Assembly (NCBI RefSeq): GCF_040187885.1
Contig: NZ_JBDPLH010000006.1
Location: 1 to 64,000, forward strand
DNA: 64,000 nt
DNA from: Roseateles_E cavernae
Lineage (GTDB): Bacteria > Pseudomonadota > Gammaproteobacteria > Burkholderiales > Burkholderiaceae_C
Direction of reading: 5' to 3'
Shown: piece after piece, positions 15,557-23,719 of the stretch
Layout: each line of letters begins with the position of its first letter
How positions within the stretch are numbered: position 1 is the stretch's first letter
Notes under the pieces: model-generated
Told to the model about the DNA's origin: nothing
Databases searched by the model: none
What the model saw: the letters and a program-made list of their open reading frames with translations, nothing else
Program-made: the position numbers and the translations under genes

Positions 15557-16000
15557 ATGCGCTGCCCCTTCTGCTCCCATGCCGAAACCCAGGTGGTCGA
15601 AACCCGGGAGTCGGATGAAGGCGATGTGGTGCGGCGCCGGCGGCGCTGCCTGGGCTGTGACAAGCGCTTCACCACCTACGAACGGGCGGAGATCGCGATG
15701 CCCGTGGTGGTCAAGAAAGACGGCACCCGGGCCGACTTCGACCCGGCCAAGCTGCGCGCCTCGATGCAGCTGGCGTTGCGCAAGCGACCGGTCAGCATCG
15801 AGCAGGTCGATGCCGCGCTGGCCCGCATCGAGGAAAAGCTGCTGACCAGCGGCGCCCGCGAACTGCCGTCGACCAAGATGGGCGAGCTGGTGATGCGCGA
15901 ACTCAAGCGCATCGACAAGGTCGCCTATGTGCGCTTTGCCTCGGTCTACCGCAGCTTCGAGGATGTGGATGAATTCCGGCAGCTGATCCGCGATATTTGA
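15557..16000 (+). CDS. nrdR: Transcriptional repressor NrdR
   Basis: A 147-residue zinc-ribbon/ATP-cone repressor of ribonucleotide reductase operons. The ribbon uses C3, C6, C31 and C34 (MRCPFC ... CLGC), followed by KRFTTYERAE. The ATP-cone (about residues 49-139) binds ATP and dATP, so DNA binding responds to deoxynucleotide supply. It lies 14 bases after glyA, linking one-carbon and nucleotide metabolism in one transcript. No NrdR box was identified in the window; its targets should be elsewhere. Confidence 0.96.
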   Translation: MRCPFCSHAETQVVETRESDEGDVVRRRRRCLGCDKRFTTYERAEIAMPVVVKKDGTRADFDPAKLRASMQLALRKRPVSIEQVDAALARIEEKLLTSGARELPSTKMGELVMRELKRIDKVAYVRFASVYRSFEDVDEFRQLIRDI

Positions 16001-16009
16001 ATCTTCCCT

Positions 16010-16038
16010 CCAAGGGGGTGCCAGGCTCCCCCCTTTGG
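16010..16038 (+). terminator. Candidate terminator hairpin after nrdR
   Basis: CCAAGGGGG pairs with CCCCCTTTGG (one extra T bulged) around a loop of about 9 bases, beginning 9 bases after the nrdR stop. The stem is strong but no U-run follows, so it may be a Rho-independent-like pause or a 3' stabiliser. It separates glyA-nrdR from the pilin cluster. Confidence 0.5.
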
Positions 16039-16108
16039 CAGGACAGAAAGCGCCGGCCCGGCCCTCTAGATTGGATTCATGCCCGATGAATCCAGTCCGG
16101 AGCCGACC

Positions 16109-16660
16109 ATGCCGCAAGCCCCTCACCCCCCGCATCACCTCCGTGGTCTCAGCCTGATCGAGGTTTGCGTCGTCTGCCTGATCCTGGCGGTACTGCTGAG
16201 CCAGGCGATTCCGTCGATGCAAAGACTCAGGCTCGGCCAGCATGTCCGGGGCACCGCCCAGACCCTGATGACCGATCTGCAGCAGGCGCGCAGCGTCGCC
16301 GTGATTCAGGGCAAGGCCGTGCATATGCGCTTCAATGCGGGTGATGGCGGCAGTTGCTACATCGTCTACAGCGGCCCGAGCGACGGCTGCCACTGCGACA
16401 ACGCGGGCCAGACCCGCTGCACCGATGCGGCTGCCCTGGCCAAGGTCGAATGGCTGCCCGCCACGCAGGCCACGACGATACGCGCCAATGTCGAAAAACT
16501 CAGCTTCCAGGCCAGGCAAGGCGCGGTGACCAGCACCGGCAGCATCGATATTGCCGCGCCTGGCGGCCCCTCGATTCGCCATATCGTCGCGATCACCGGC
16601 CGCGTGCGCTCGTGCTCACCCGATGGCAGCGCGGGGCGCCTGCCGCGCTGCGCCGGCTGA
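16109..16660 (+). CDS. fimT: FimT/GspH-type minor pilin
   Basis: A 183-residue prepilin. After a short leader the sequence GLSLIEVCVVCLILAVLL contains the PilD cleavage site (between G and L), Glu at position +5 and the hydrophobic helix used for membrane storage and filament packing. The rest resembles the GspH/FimT domain, with several cysteines in the C-terminal globular part. Minor pilins of this kind prime type IV pilus assembly, and FimT can bind DNA during uptake. The ATG at 16109 has GGAG 6 bases upstream; a second in-frame ATG at 16079 without a good site would add 10 residues. It heads a five-gene pilin cluster. Confidence 0.82.
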   Translation: MPQAPHPPHHLRGLSLIEVCVVCLILAVLLSQAIPSMQRLRLGQHVRGTAQTLMTDLQQARSVAVIQGKAVHMRFNAGDGGSCYIVYSGPSDGCHCDNAGQTRCTDAAALAKVEWLPATQATTIRANVEKLSFQARQGAVTSTGSIDIAAPGGPSIRHIVAITGRVRSCSPDGSAGRLPRCAG

Positions 16661-16763
16661 ACTGCCCCCTAACCCAAGGAAGCGTGGATCAACGGTCAGA
16701 TATTGCCGACGAGCGGCCGACCCTGTTCGAGAGTCGCTGCGCACCGCGTCCACATAATTTTCC

Positions 16764-17222
16764 ATGTCCATGCTACCGCCCTCTGCGCCCCAGGCTGCCG
16801 TCGGCCCGACAGGCAGTCATGGCTTCACGTTGGTCGAGCTGATGCTGGCGGTGGTGATCGCCGGCATCCTGGCTGCTGTCGCCCTGCCCTCCTTCCAGCA
16901 CATGGTGCAAAAAGGCCGGCGTGCCGACGCCGTGGCCACCTTGTCGGCGGTGCAGCAGGCACAGGAGCGCTGGCGCGCCAACCGGGCGACCTACACCGAA
17001 AAGCTGAGCGATCTGCAGTTCAGCAGCGATCAGTCGCTCGACAAGCATTACGTGATCAAGATCGTGCTGACGAACGACGGCGCCACCGGCTACACCATCG
17101 AGGCGAATGCGCTGGAAAGCAGCCCCCAGGCCAAGGACAGCGCCTGCGCCAAGATGTCCATCACGATGAGTGGTGGCCAGATGCAATACCTGCCCACCAC
17201 CGGCGGATGCTGGTCCAGATGA
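16764..17222 (+). CDS. pilE: PilE-like type IV pilin
   Basis: A 152-residue pilin-like protein. The leader ends GSHG, then FTLVELMLAVVIAGILAAVA, the textbook type III signal with Glu+5. The globular part has DAVATLSAVQQAQERWRA (alpha-1 C half) and a C-terminal pair of cysteines (SACAKM ... TGGCWS) that should close the D-loop. In minor pilin operons of this layout the PilE-like gene precedes or follows pilV-pilW-pilX. A further start at 16770 is possible. Its stop codon overlaps the pilW start (ATGA). It is 103 bases from fimT, so it could have its own promoter. Confidence 0.85.
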   Translation: MSMLPPSAPQAAVGPTGSHGFTLVELMLAVVIAGILAAVALPSFQHMVQKGRRADAVATLSAVQQAQERWRANRATYTEKLSDLQFSSDQSLDKHYVIKIVLTNDGATGYTIEANALESSPQAKDSACAKMSITMSGGQMQYLPTTGGCWSR

Positions 17223-17884
17223 CTTCCGCAAGCATCAAGGGCCTGAGCCTGATCGAGATGATGGTCGGCTTGACGGTAGGCATGATTGTCGTCGCCGGCG
17301 CCTCGCTGATGATGGTGGGCCAGTTGGAGGACCATCGCCGCCTGATGCTGGAAACCCAGGTGCAGCAGGACTTGCGGGCGGCGGCCGATCTGGTGCTGCG
17401 CGATATGCGCCGCGCCGGTTTCAACAGGCGTGCGGAAGACGGCGTCTCGGCGCCCGGCATGGCGACCCAGGCCAATCTCTATGCGATGGCGCGCCTGGAC
17501 AAGGACGGCCAGCTGCTCTACAGCTACAGCCGGGCCAAGGGCGAGGCCGACGAGGACGGCAAGGTCGCCAACAACGAGGAGTTCGGCTACCGCGTTCGGT
17601 CCAAGGAGTTGCAGTTCCGCCATGGCGGCAACTGGCAGCCGCTGACGGACCCCAAGACCCTGGAGATCACCAGCTTCGAGCCGGAGCTGCTGGTGCAGCG
17701 CGTCAAGCTGGATGAGTTCTGCCAGCGCCCCTGCCCGATCGGTGCCACCGACTGCCCGCCTAGCATGGAGGTCCGGGAACTGCGGCTGACGCTGAGTGGC
17801 AAGGCCGCGCATGACGCGCGGGTGGTGCGCAGCGTCACGGTCAGCACCCGGCTGCGCAATGACGCCATCGAGGGAGGCTGCTGA
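17219..17884 (+). CDS. pilW: Minor pilin PilW
   Basis: A 221-residue PilW-type pseudopilin: leader ending IKG, then LSLIEMMVGLTVGMIVVAGA with Glu+5. QQDLRAAADLVLRDMRRAGF near residue 60 is a very characteristic PilW/GspJ segment. The C-terminal third has a cluster of cysteines (FCQRPCPIGATDCPP). The start at 17219 overlaps the pilE stop as ATGA; an alternative ATG at 17207 would add four residues. PilW works with PilV, PilX and FimU-like proteins as the tip complex that initiates the pilus and carries the adhesin PilY1. Confidence 0.88.
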   Translation: MTSASIKGLSLIEMMVGLTVGMIVVAGASLMMVGQLEDHRRLMLETQVQQDLRAAADLVLRDMRRAGFNRRAEDGVSAPGMATQANLYAMARLDKDGQLLYSYSRAKGEADEDGKVANNEEFGYRVRSKELQFRHGGNWQPLTDPKTLEITSFEPELLVQRVKLDEFCQRPCPIGATDCPPSMEVRELRLTLSGKAAHDARVVRSVTVSTRLRNDAIEGGC

Positions 17885-17886
17885 TC

Positions 17887-19206
17887 ATGCGCTGCGCCGC
17901 CAATCAGCGTGCCATGGGGCAACAGGGTGCGGCCACCCTGGTGGTCGTGATGGTGCTGTTCTTCATCATGGCGATGATGGCCGCCTTCGCGAACCGCAAT
18001 CTCGTTTTCGAGCAGCGCATCGCGAGCAACTACTACCGGGCCGGCCTCGCGCTGGAAACCGCCGAAGCCGGCGGCGAATGGGTGCTGAACGCGCTGAACG
18101 GCGTTTTCATCGATGCCAGCTGCAAGAACAGCGGTGCCATGGGCTCGAGCTTCCGTGAGCGCTATCTGGATATCGGCGCCGATCGCGCCATCAGCACCGA
18201 CGCTGACGAGGACGCCAGCTTCAATCCGCTGAATCCCGCGTCCGGCGACCCCTATGTGGCCGCCGGCATCAGCACGGAGGCTGCGGGCTGGGCCTACCAG
18301 TGTCCGGCCGATGGCGTGCTGGTGTCGCCGGCGCCGGCCGCCGCCCATCGCTTGCAGCCGATGTTCGTGGTACGTTTTCGGCCCCGCGACCGCGCCGGTG
18401 TCGTGAATGTGGAGGTGAGCAGCTGCACCGACATCATCAAGAACTGCAACCGCCAGGCCTTTGCCGCCCAGGCCGATCTGGCCAAGAGCGTGCTCTTCTT
18501 TGATGCGGCCCTGGTCAGCGCCTTGAAAGTGCCACCCGCCAGCCCGCTGACGGTGCGCGGCGCGGTCGACCTGGGGGCCACGGGGCTGGGGCTGCACAAC
18601 ACCGATCCGGCACTCAGCGGCTTGCTGATGCAGGCCGGGCTGGGCTACCAAGGCAGCATCAGCCGGCTCAGCAGCGTGCCTGGCACGCCGACACGCGATG
18701 CCTTGATCAGCGGCGACGAGACGCTGCGAAGCCGCGATGGCAAACCGGTCGATATGTTTCAGCTGTTTTTTGGCATGTCACCGATGACTTATCGCCAGCA
18801 ACCGGCGATGCGGGAGCTGATCTGTGCGGACGATTGCAGCGCCAAGCTGCAAGAGGCCTATGCCAGCGGCCAGCGCATGCTCTGGGTCGAGGGTCCGGCC
18901 GAGATCCGCAGCAATATCACGCTGGGCACCGCGGCGGACCCCTTCTTGCTGGTGGTCAACGGTGCCCTGCGCTTGGATGGCCCGATGCTGCTGAACGGGC
19001 TGATCTATGCCCGTGGCAACACGTCCTGGAACAACACCGTCGGGGCCCAGCCGGCCGTGCTGACCGGCGCCCTGCTCAGCGACGGCGACCTGGTCGCCAG
19101 CGGCACGGCCGACATCGTCTATCACGCGGACCTGATCAACACGCTGAGCAACCGGCGCGGTAGCTTTGTCCGCGTGCCGGGCAGCTGGTCGGATGGCACG
19201 GAATGA
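17887..19206 (+). CDS. pilX: Long PilX-type minor pilin
   Basis: A 439-residue protein. The N-terminus QQGAATLVVVMVLFFIMAMM and the following SNYYRAGLALETAEAGGEW segment match the PilX/GspK-like N-terminal domain; as in many PilX proteins the leader departs from the classical Glu+5 signal. At 439 residues it is more than twice the length of the roughly 200-residue PilX of Pseudomonas, with a large extra C-terminal domain containing repeated hydrophobic strands (for example FLLVVNGALRLDGPMLLNG). It starts 2 bases after pilW and overlaps pilV by 4 bases (ATGA). The role of the extra domain is unknown; it may act at the pilus tip. Confidence 0.8.
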   Translation: MRCAANQRAMGQQGAATLVVVMVLFFIMAMMAAFANRNLVFEQRIASNYYRAGLALETAEAGGEWVLNALNGVFIDASCKNSGAMGSSFRERYLDIGADRAISTDADEDASFNPLNPASGDPYVAAGISTEAAGWAYQCPADGVLVSPAPAAAHRLQPMFVVRFRPRDRAGVVNVEVSSCTDIIKNCNRQAFAAQADLAKSVLFFDAALVSALKVPPASPLTVRGAVDLGATGLGLHNTDPALSGLLMQAGLGYQGSISRLSSVPGTPTRDALISGDETLRSRDGKPVDMFQLFFGMSPMTYRQQPAMRELICADDCSAKLQEAYASGQRMLWVEGPAEIRSNITLGTAADPFLLVVNGALRLDGPMLLNGLIYARGNTSWNNTVGAQPAVLTGALLSDGDLVASGTADIVYHADLINTLSNRRGSFVRVPGSWSDGTE

Positions 19207-20417
19207 AACGCAGCCGCCGCCTCTTCGGTCGATACGCTGATGCTCAAGCGGGCGTGACCCTGATCGAAGCGCTGGTGACCCTGCTGATCATGTCCTTCGG
19301 CATGCTGGCCCTGGTCGGGCTGCAGGGCCATATGCGGCGCAGTGCCGATCTGGCCAAGCAGCGCAGCGAGGCGGTGCGCCTGGTTCAGCAAGACCTTGAA
19401 ACCATACGGTCCTTCTCCGAACTGGCGCTTCCAGCGGATGCGCAAGCGCATGTACGCGCGTTCGCGCAGATCGCCGATCTCAAGCGCGTCGGCGCCGGCG
19501 ACCCAGAAAGCAATGCGAGTTTCACATTGAACCGGGTGTTGGCGCAGCGCCCCGGCGAGCCACTGTCGGTGCAGGTCACGGTGAGCTGGGAGGATAGGAC
19601 GGGCACCGTGCAGCAAGTGATCATGGGCAGCTTCATCACGCCGACCGATCCGCGGCTCAGCGGCTCGCTGGCCATTGCCCCCGAGGGCGACCCGACTCGC
19701 CGTCCGCAGGGCCGTCACCTCACGATACCGCCGACAGCCAAGGACTTGGGCGATGGTCACAGCGTCTTCAAGCCGCCGGCCACCAGCAGCGGCGTGGCCT
19801 GGGTGTTCAACAATCAGACCGGCCGCATCGTCAAGCTGTGCCAATTGCCGGACCACACGGTCGGCACGGCCCAGATCACGCGGGACGACGTCGCGGCCTA
19901 CTGCAGCACGGTCTCGAACAGCTATCTGCTCAGCGGCGCGGTGCGCTTTTCGACCGACGCGACCGCCGACTCGGAGCTGGCACTCAGCCCCGCCCTGCCC
20001 CTGAGTCCGGCCATCATCACGGCAGGCACGAGCAAGCCGCCCGCCCCGCCGCCGCACGATTGCTTCAGCAACGCCCCGCTGGCCGGGCCTGTCGCGAGGC
20101 CCGAGGGGGTGGTTTTCTACTGTGCGGTCTACCCCAATCTCGACGGCGTCGCATGGACCGGCCGGCTGATCCTGAACGGCATCGAACTCGGCCATGCCGG
20201 CTACCGCATCTGCCGCTATAGCGCCGACTACAACGGCGACAAGACCATCAGCAATGTCGAACACCCGCTGGACTATGTTGACGTCAAGGGCGCGCTGACC
20301 CGGCAGAACTTCCTGGTCGTCGCCGGCAGCCAGTCCTGCCCGGTAGGTCGTACGCCCAACCCGGCCGATGGCCTGTTCTACGACAGCAAGACCATCGTGC
20401 ACCAGGAGAAGCTCTGA
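19203..20417 (+). CDS. pilV: Long PilV-type minor pilin
   Basis: A 404-residue PilV family protein. The leader ends AQAG, then VTLIEALVTLLIMSFGMLAL, which has Glu+5 and matches the PilV consensus, including the GLQG motif soon after. The remaining 330 residues form an unusually large globular part with scattered cysteines and no clear family match; PilV proteins are usually under 200 residues. It shares a 4-base ATGA overlap with pilX and is the last gene of the cluster. No pilY1 gene follows, unlike in many operons of this type. Confidence 0.78.
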   Translation: MKRSRRLFGRYADAQAGVTLIEALVTLLIMSFGMLALVGLQGHMRRSADLAKQRSEAVRLVQQDLETIRSFSELALPADAQAHVRAFAQIADLKRVGAGDPESNASFTLNRVLAQRPGEPLSVQVTVSWEDRTGTVQQVIMGSFITPTDPRLSGSLAIAPEGDPTRRPQGRHLTIPPTAKDLGDGHSVFKPPATSSGVAWVFNNQTGRIVKLCQLPDHTVGTAQITRDDVAAYCSTVSNSYLLSGAVRFSTDATADSELALSPALPLSPAIITAGTSKPPAPPPHDCFSNAPLAGPVARPEGVVFYCAVYPNLDGVAWTGRLILNGIELGHAGYRICRYSADYNGDKTISNVEHPLDYVDVKGALTRQNFLVVAGSQSCPVGRTPNPADGLFYDSKTIVHQEKL

Positions 20418-20461
20418 GCTCCGGGATGAACACCGGGACCCTGGCCGGCTAGACTGCCGCC

Positions 20462-21577
20462 ATGCACAGCACCGCCCCGCACCGCAGCGACGAATCGGCC
20501 ATGCGCCATGCCCTGGTCCTGGCCGAGCAGGCCATCGGCCTGAGCGACCCCAATCCGCGTGTCGGCTGCGTGATCACCGATGCCGAAGGCCGGGTGCTGG
20601 GCAGCGGTCATACCCAGGCCGCCGGCCAGGCTCATGCCGAGGTGATGGCGCTGCGCGACGCCCAGGCGCGCGGCGCCGACCTGCGCGGCGCCACCGCCTA
20701 CGTGACGCTGGAGCCCTGCTCCCACCACGGCCGCACGCCGCCCTGCTGCGATGCCTTGATGGCCGCCGGGCTGAAGCGGGTGGTGGCGGCCATCGGCGAC
20801 CCGAATCCGCTGGTGGCGGGTCAGGGCATGGCCCGCCTGCAGGCCGCCGGCATCGCGACCGAGACCGGCCTGCTGGCCGAGGCCTCGCGCGAGCTCAATA
20901 TCGGCTTCTTCTCGCGCATGCAGCGGGGCCGGCCGTTCGTGCGACTGAAGGCCGCCGCCTCGCTGGACGGCCGCACCGCCCTGCCCGACGGCCAGAGCCA
21001 ATGGATCACCGGCGAGGCGGCGCGCCGTGACGGCCACGCCTGGCGGCGCCGTGCCAACGCGCTGCTGACCGGCATCGGCACGGTGCGCGACGATGACCCG
21101 CGGCTTGATGTGCGCCTGGTCGAGACCGCGCTGCAGCCGCTGCGCGTGGTGGTCGACTCAAGGCTGGAAATCTCGCCGGCGGCGCGCCTGCTGCCGCCCC
21201 CCGGGCCGGTGTTGATCTACGCGGCCCAGGCCCATGACAAGCGCGAAGCGGCCTTGCGGGCGGCCGGAGCCGAGATCGTCTTCATGCCCGATGCCCAGGG
21301 CAAGGTCGATCTGACGGCGCTGCTCGATGATCTGGGCCAGCGCGGCATCAACGAGCTGCATATCGAGGCCGGCCACAAGCTCAATGGCTCGCTGGTCCGG
21401 GCCGGCCTGGTCGACGAGCTCCTGATCTATCTGGCGCCCAAGCTGCTGGGCCAGGGCCGCGAGATCGCGGCCTTCGGCCCGCTGGCCAGCCTGGAGCAGG
21501 CGCTGCAGCTGGAATGGCGCGGGGTGTCCCAGATCGGCTCCGACCTGCGCTTGCTGGCCCGCCCCAAAATCCTGTAG
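20462..21577 (+). CDS. ribD: Bifunctional riboflavin deaminase/reductase RibD
   Basis: A 371-residue two-domain enzyme for the second and third steps of riboflavin synthesis. The N-terminal deaminase (about residues 10-150) has the zinc site: HAEVMAL with the catalytic Glu, and LEPCSHHGRTPPCC with both metal cysteines. The C-terminal reductase (about residues 155-371) has RPFVRLKAAASLDGR and GHKLNGSLV for NADPH and substrate. Length and both active sites are intact. It lies 44 bases after pilV and 48 bases before ribBA. That gap is far too short for an FMN riboswitch, and no ribE follows it. Confidence 0.95.
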   Translation: MHSTAPHRSDESAMRHALVLAEQAIGLSDPNPRVGCVITDAEGRVLGSGHTQAAGQAHAEVMALRDAQARGADLRGATAYVTLEPCSHHGRTPPCCDALMAAGLKRVVAAIGDPNPLVAGQGMARLQAAGIATETGLLAEASRELNIGFFSRMQRGRPFVRLKAAASLDGRTALPDGQSQWITGEAARRDGHAWRRRANALLTGIGTVRDDDPRLDVRLVETALQPLRVVVDSRLEISPAARLLPPPGPVLIYAAQAHDKREAALRAAGAEIVFMPDAQGKVDLTALLDDLGQRGINELHIEAGHKLNGSLVRAGLVDELLIYLAPKLLGQGREIAAFGPLASLEQALQLEWRGVSQIGSDLRLLARPKIL

Positions 21578-21625
21578 AGCCCCGACTCGGGCAAAACCCT
21601 GCCCCGCCCGCCTACAATGCCGGCC

Positions 21626-22717
21626 ATGCCGATATCTCCTGTTCCCGAGCTGGTCGCCGAGCTGGCGGCCGGCCGTATGGTCATTCTGGTCGATGAAGAA
21701 GACCGCGAAAACGAGGGCGACCTCGTGCTGGCGGCCGACCATGTGAGCCCCGAGGCGATCAACTTCATGGCCAAGTTCGGCCGTGGCCTGATCTGCCTGA
21801 CCCTGACCAAGGAGCGCTGCGAACGACTGCAGCTGCCGCCGATGGCCACCCGCAACGGCACCAAGCACGGCACGGCCTTCACCGTCTCGATCGAGGCCGC
21901 CACCGGTGTCACCACCGGCATCTCGGCCGCCGACCGGGCCCGCACCGTGCAGGCCGCCGTGGCGCGTCATGCCAGGGCCGAAGACCTGGTCCAGCCCGGC
22001 CATATCTTTCCGCTGCAAGCCCAGGACGGCGGCGTGCTGATGCGCGCCGGCCATACCGAGGCCGGCTGCGATCTGTCGCAGATGGCCGGCCTGAGCCCCA
22101 GCGCCGTGATCTGCGAGATCATGAAGGATGACGGCACGATGGCGCGCCTGCCCGACCTGGAGCTGTTCGCCCAGGAGCACGGCCTGAAGATCGGCACCAT
22201 TGCCGACCTGATCGAATACCGCAGCCGCAATGAGTCGCTGGTCCAGCGCGTCACCGAACGCCGGCTGCAGACCGCCCAAGGCGAGTTCGCCTGCCATGTG
22301 TTCAGCGACCGCACCGGCGCCGTGCACATGGCCCTGGCCCATGGCGGCTGGACCCCCGACGACGAGGTGCTGGTGCGCGTGCACGAGCCGCTGTCGGTGC
22401 TGGACCTGCTGGAAGCCGGCCCCTGCAGCCACTCCTGGCCCCTGCCCGCCGCGCTGGCCGAGATCCAGCGCACCGGCCAGGGCGTGGCCGTGCTGCTGAA
22501 CTGCGGCGAGGACAGCGAAGCCCTGCTGCAGCGCCTGCAGGACGCTCCCAGCACGCCGCCGCGCCGCATGATGGACCTGCGCACCTATGGTGTCGGCGCG
22601 CAAATTCTGCGCGAGCTCGGCATCCATAAGATGAAGCTGCTCGGCAGCCCGCGCCGCATGCCCAGCATGACCGGCTACGGGCTGGAAGTGACCGGCTTCG
22701 TCGGCCCCAACACATAA
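21626..22717 (+). CDS. ribBA: 3,4-dihydroxy-2-butanone-4-phosphate synthase with degenerate GTP cyclohydrolase II domain (RibBA/RibBX)
   Basis: A 363-residue fusion. The N-terminal RibB half is intact: VDEEDRENEGDL at residues 22-33 and AGHTEAGCDL near residue 141 carry the metal and catalytic residues that convert ribulose 5-phosphate to the four-carbon unit. The C-terminal half is RibA-like but lacks the zinc ligands: where active enzymes have HSEC...RCDCG, this one has HEPL...PCSHS, and the QEGRGIG catalytic loop reads CGEDSEA. It therefore resembles the RibBX type described in Shewanella, with GCHII activity supplied by another gene. The DLRTYGVGAQIL end motif is kept. An alternative start at 21617 adds three residues. 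Confidence 0.9.
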   Translation: MPISPVPELVAELAAGRMVILVDEEDRENEGDLVLAADHVSPEAINFMAKFGRGLICLTLTKERCERLQLPPMATRNGTKHGTAFTVSIEAATGVTTGISAADRARTVQAAVARHARAEDLVQPGHIFPLQAQDGGVLMRAGHTEAGCDLSQMAGLSPSAVICEIMKDDGTMARLPDLELFAQEHGLKIGTIADLIEYRSRNESLVQRVTERRLQTAQGEFACHVFSDRTGAVHMALAHGGWTPDDEVLVRVHEPLSVLDLLEAGPCSHSWPLPAALAEIQRTGQGVAVLLNCGEDSEALLQRLQDAPSTPPRRMMDLRTYGVGAQILRELGIHKMKLLGSPRRMPSMTGYGLEVTGFVGPNT

Positions 22718-22739
22718 CAACAAGAGAGAGAAGAACCAG

Positions 22740-23204
22740 ATGCAAGCATCCGACAAGGGCCAGGCGGCCTCGCTCGACGGCCGCGACCTGCGCATCGGCC
22801 TGGTACAGGCCCGTTTCAACGATGCCATCACGAGCAAGCTGGCCCAGACCTGTGTGGCCGAGCTGCTGGCCCTGGGCGTGGCCCAGGACCATATCCGTCA
22901 CGTCACCGTGCCCGGCGCGCTGGAGGTGCCGGTGGCCCTGCATGCGATGGCCGAAAGCGAGGATTACGACGCGCTGATCGCGATCGGCTGCATCATCCGC
23001 GGCGAGACCTACCACTTCGAGCTGGTCGCCAACGAGAGCGGTGCCGGCGTGACCCGGGTCTCGCTGGACTACCAGGTGCCGGTGGCCAATGCCATCCTGA
23101 CGGTCGAGAACGAAGCCCAGGCCTGGGTCCGCGCCGAGGAAAAAGGCAGCGATGCCGCCCGCGTCGCGGTCGAGATGGCCAATTTGATGGAAGCACTGCG
23201 CTGA
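22740..23204 (+). CDS. ribH: 6,7-dimethyl-8-ribityllumazine synthase
   Basis: A 154-residue lumazine synthase, which joins the RibB and RibD products to give the direct riboflavin precursor. Hallmarks are the aromatic-site segment ARFNDAITSKL, the phosphate-binding VPGALEVPVAL and IGCIIRGETYHFE, with the catalytic histidine and NESGAGVTR following. Length is typical of the icosahedral or pentameric enzymes. A purine-rich ribosome-binding region (AGAGAGAAG) lies just upstream. The stop codon shares a base with the nusB start (TGATG). Confidence 0.95.
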   Translation: MQASDKGQAASLDGRDLRIGLVQARFNDAITSKLAQTCVAELLALGVAQDHIRHVTVPGALEVPVALHAMAESEDYDALIAIGCIIRGETYHFELVANESGAGVTRVSLDYQVPVANAILTVENEAQAWVRAEEKGSDAARVAVEMANLMEALR

Positions 23205-23701
23205 TGTCCGACGACAAGAAGACCCCGACGGCCCCCCCTCCCGCGGTGAAGAAGAAGGCGCCTGCCAAGTCGGCCCGCCGCCGCTCGCGCGAGGCCGCTT
23301 TGCAAGGCCTCTACCAATGGCTGGTGTCCGGCGAGGACGGTGCGGTGATCGAGGCCCATCTGCGCGAGCAGGACGGTTTCGGCAAGCTCGACAAGCCGCA
23401 TTTCGAGGCCCTGCTGCATGGCTGCATCCAGGAGGCCGCCGATCTGGACGCCGTGCTGGCCAGGCATGTGGACCGCAAGACCACCGAGCTGTCGCCGATC
23501 GAGCATGGCGTGCTGATGATCGGTGCCTACGAGCTCAAGCACTGCGTCGACATCCCCTACAAGGTGGCGATCAATGAGGCGGTCGAGCTGGCCAAGTCCT
23601 TTGGTGGCACCGACGGCCACAAGTATGTGAACGGCGTGCTCGACCGCGCCGCCGGCGATCTGCGGCCCACCGAGGTGCAGGCCGGTCGCGGCGGTCGCTG
23701 A
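23204..23701 (+). CDS. nusB: Transcription antitermination factor NusB
   Basis: A 165-residue NusB, an all-helical protein that binds boxA RNA with NusE (S10) for rRNA antitermination. After a lysine/proline-rich unstructured N-terminal tail of about 22 residues come ARRRSREAALQGLYQWL (the RNA-binding helix), the ELSPIEHGVLMIGAYELKH core and the AVELAKSFGGTDGHKYVNGVLD end, all characteristic. It overlaps ribH by one base; ribH-nusB linkage is widespread in proteobacteria. Confidence 0.95.
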   Translation: MSDDKKTPTAPPPAVKKKAPAKSARRRSREAALQGLYQWLVSGEDGAVIEAHLREQDGFGKLDKPHFEALLHGCIQEAADLDAVLARHVDRKTTELSPIEHGVLMIGAYELKHCVDIPYKVAINEAVELAKSFGGTDGHKYVNGVLDRAAGDLRPTEVQAGRGGR

Positions 23702-23719
23702 ACCCGGCTTGACGCGCCC

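Noticed and set aside
20418..20461. FMN riboswitch before ribD
   Set aside because: The gap is only 44 bases and lacks the conserved FMN-element blocks.
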